The notes below the pieces were generated by a model. The model had not been told where the DNA came from and made no database searches. It worked only from the letters and a program-made list of their open reading frames with translations. A stretch of DNA of 64,000 bases from Mycobacterium sp. 852002-40037_SCH5390672 (GTDB lineage Bacteria > Actinomycetota > Actinomycetes > Mycobacteriales > Mycobacteriaceae): the NCBI RefSeq assembly GCF_001665875.1, contig NZ_LZTA01000049.1, positions 1 to 64,000 of the forward strand, read 5' to 3'. A program made the translations under genes and the position numbers. Shown piece by piece: positions 63,191 through 64,000 of this stretch (its first letter is position 1; each line of letters starts with the position of its first letter).

Positions 63191-64000
63191 TCACGGCTTG
63201 AGCGTGGCCGGGGGCATCGCAGTGTCAACCGTCTGTGGCTCACCGGAAACGCCTGCAGCGACACTGATCTCGGTGAATGCCCGAACCGTGGCGTCAGTGA
63301 CCTCATGCGGATCCTCGACGGTTCGGTCGTCGGAGATGACCGAAATGTTGAGTTGGTCGACGTAACTCCACACCGTGATGTTGATGCCGCACGCGGCGAT
63401 CAGCGGACCGGCCGAGTAGACCTCGCTGACCGGCGCACCCGCGAGATGACCGCGGGTGCGCGGCCCCGCCACGTTGGAAACCGGGATGTTGAACAAGTTG
63501 TTGCGGGCATCCCGGCGGGCCAGCCACTTGAATGCGCCTGCGGCGGCGAACGGCGGTAGGTAGGTGATCAACCTGCCGTACAGCTCCGGCCCGAACAGCT
63601 CGTTGTTCTCCTTGGCGATGGCCGTCGCCACTGCAGTCAGTCGCACCCTTTCCAGCGGGTCACCGATGTGCGTGGGTAGCGACACCGCCATGCCGCCGAG
63701 TTCGTTGCCGCTGATCCGGTCTGGGGACCGGTTCGTGCTGGCAGGCACGGAAGCGACGATAGGCCGGTCCGCACTACCGTCGTAGCGCAACAACAGATCC
63801 CGCAACGCGCCTGAGGTCATCGCCATCACCATGTCGTTGATGGTGACGCCCAAGTGCTTACCGACCGACTTCACCTGCGCCAGCGACAGTGTCGCGGTCG
63901 CGAACGTCCGCCTGGGGGAGACCAGGTGGTTCATGAACGTCGGTGGCGCGTGCAGCAGCCGGGCAAGGTCGGGCTGCTCGCCACGTTCGCGGGCCCGCCT
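63191..64000 (-). CDS. WS/DGAT-family acyltransferase, C-terminal part (runs off the window)
   Basis: The 3' end of a longer gene whose 5' part lies beyond 64000. The visible 269 or so codons read LGVTINDMVMAMTSGALRDLL, VPASTNRSPDRISGNELGGMAVSLPTHIGDPLERV, NIPVSNVAGPRTRGHLAGAPVSEVYSAGPL and GLNITVWSYVDQLNISVISDD-type segments, the standard C-terminal half of mycobacterial wax ester synthase/diacylglycerol acyltransferases that make triacylglycerol or wax esters. The HHxxxDG motif is expected in the missing part. The ATG at 63934 is internal and not the start. It converges with the acyltransferase gene, 11 nt between stops. Confidence 0.88.
   Translation of the reverse strand, partial: RRARERGEQPDLARLLHAPPTFMNHLVSPRRTFATATLSLAQVKSVGKHLGVTINDMVMAMTSGALRDLLLRYDGSADRPIVASVPASTNRSPDRISGNELGGMAVSLPTHIGDPLERVRLTAVATAIAKENNELFGPELYGRLITYLPPFAAAGAFKWLARRDARNNLFNIPVSNVAGPRTRGHLAGAPVSEVYSAGPLIAACGINITVWSYVDQLNISVISDDRTVEDPHEVTDATVRAFTEISVAAGVSGEPQTVDTAMPPATLKP

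Overview
The window is high-GC DNA from a Mycobacterium, most likely a slow-growing, non-tuberculosis species. The left two thirds follow the gene order of the M. tuberculosis Rv1092c-Rv1133c segment (coaA, glyA, desA2-like, phoH2, deacetylase, fum, glpX, hsd, xseBA, ispH, ychF, zwf, gnd, ephC, ppdK, metE). GTG and TTG starts, short 4-nt stop/start overlaps and many apparently leaderless promoters also fit the genus. The species cannot be fixed from the sequence alone.

Layout. 0.3-21.9 kb is mostly conserved housekeeping: CoA synthesis, serine/glycine metabolism, a desaturase-like protein, the PIN-PhoH protein PhoH2, a cell-wall deacetylase, an adenylate cyclase, the glpX-fum pair, two hydrolases, a KstR-box-preceded 3-beta-hydroxysteroid dehydrogenase, exonuclease VII, IspH and YchF. 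21.9-28.7 kb is variable: a cation transporter inserted at the 3' end of ychF between 16-bp direct repeats, a SnoaL-like gene behind a perfect operator palindrome, two glyoxalase-fold proteins, coiled-coil and secreted proteins, an NlpC/P60-like protein in AT-rich surroundings, and a second adenylate cyclase. 28.8-38.1 kb holds zwf and gnd (oxidative pentose phosphate), hydrolases, a WS/DGAT-like protein, a short PpdK and DoxX. 38.2-45.1 kb holds an LppA-like lipoprotein, an amine oxidase, a membrane protein behind a perfect KstR box, and metE with an upstream cobalamin riboswitch.

45.2-64.0 kb is an accessory lipid/secondary-metabolism island and the most interesting part. It encodes a double-TetR regulator, two SDR-type reductases, an acyl-CoA dehydrogenase pair, a VWA protein with a NorQ/CbbQ-type AAA+ ATPase (but no NO reductase or Rubisco in view), a periplasmic-binding-protein fold without signal peptide, an AveC-like membrane protein, an SDR, two cytochromes P450, an aldehyde dehydrogenase and acyltransferases. 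Seven near-identical 15-bp sites (consensus AACARATATTWGGTY) lie in the promoter regions of these units, including that of the regulator itself and of the distant second P450. I infer a single regulon for oxidising or remodelling an unknown lipid or terpenoid, with the AAA+/VWA pair perhaps activating a metalloenzyme of the pathway.

Other signals: two clusters of a structured intergenic repeat that supplies the stop codon of the neighbouring gene, bidirectional terminator palindromes between convergent genes, and a 47-codon ORF overlapping phoH2 in the position described for the antitoxin phoAT.
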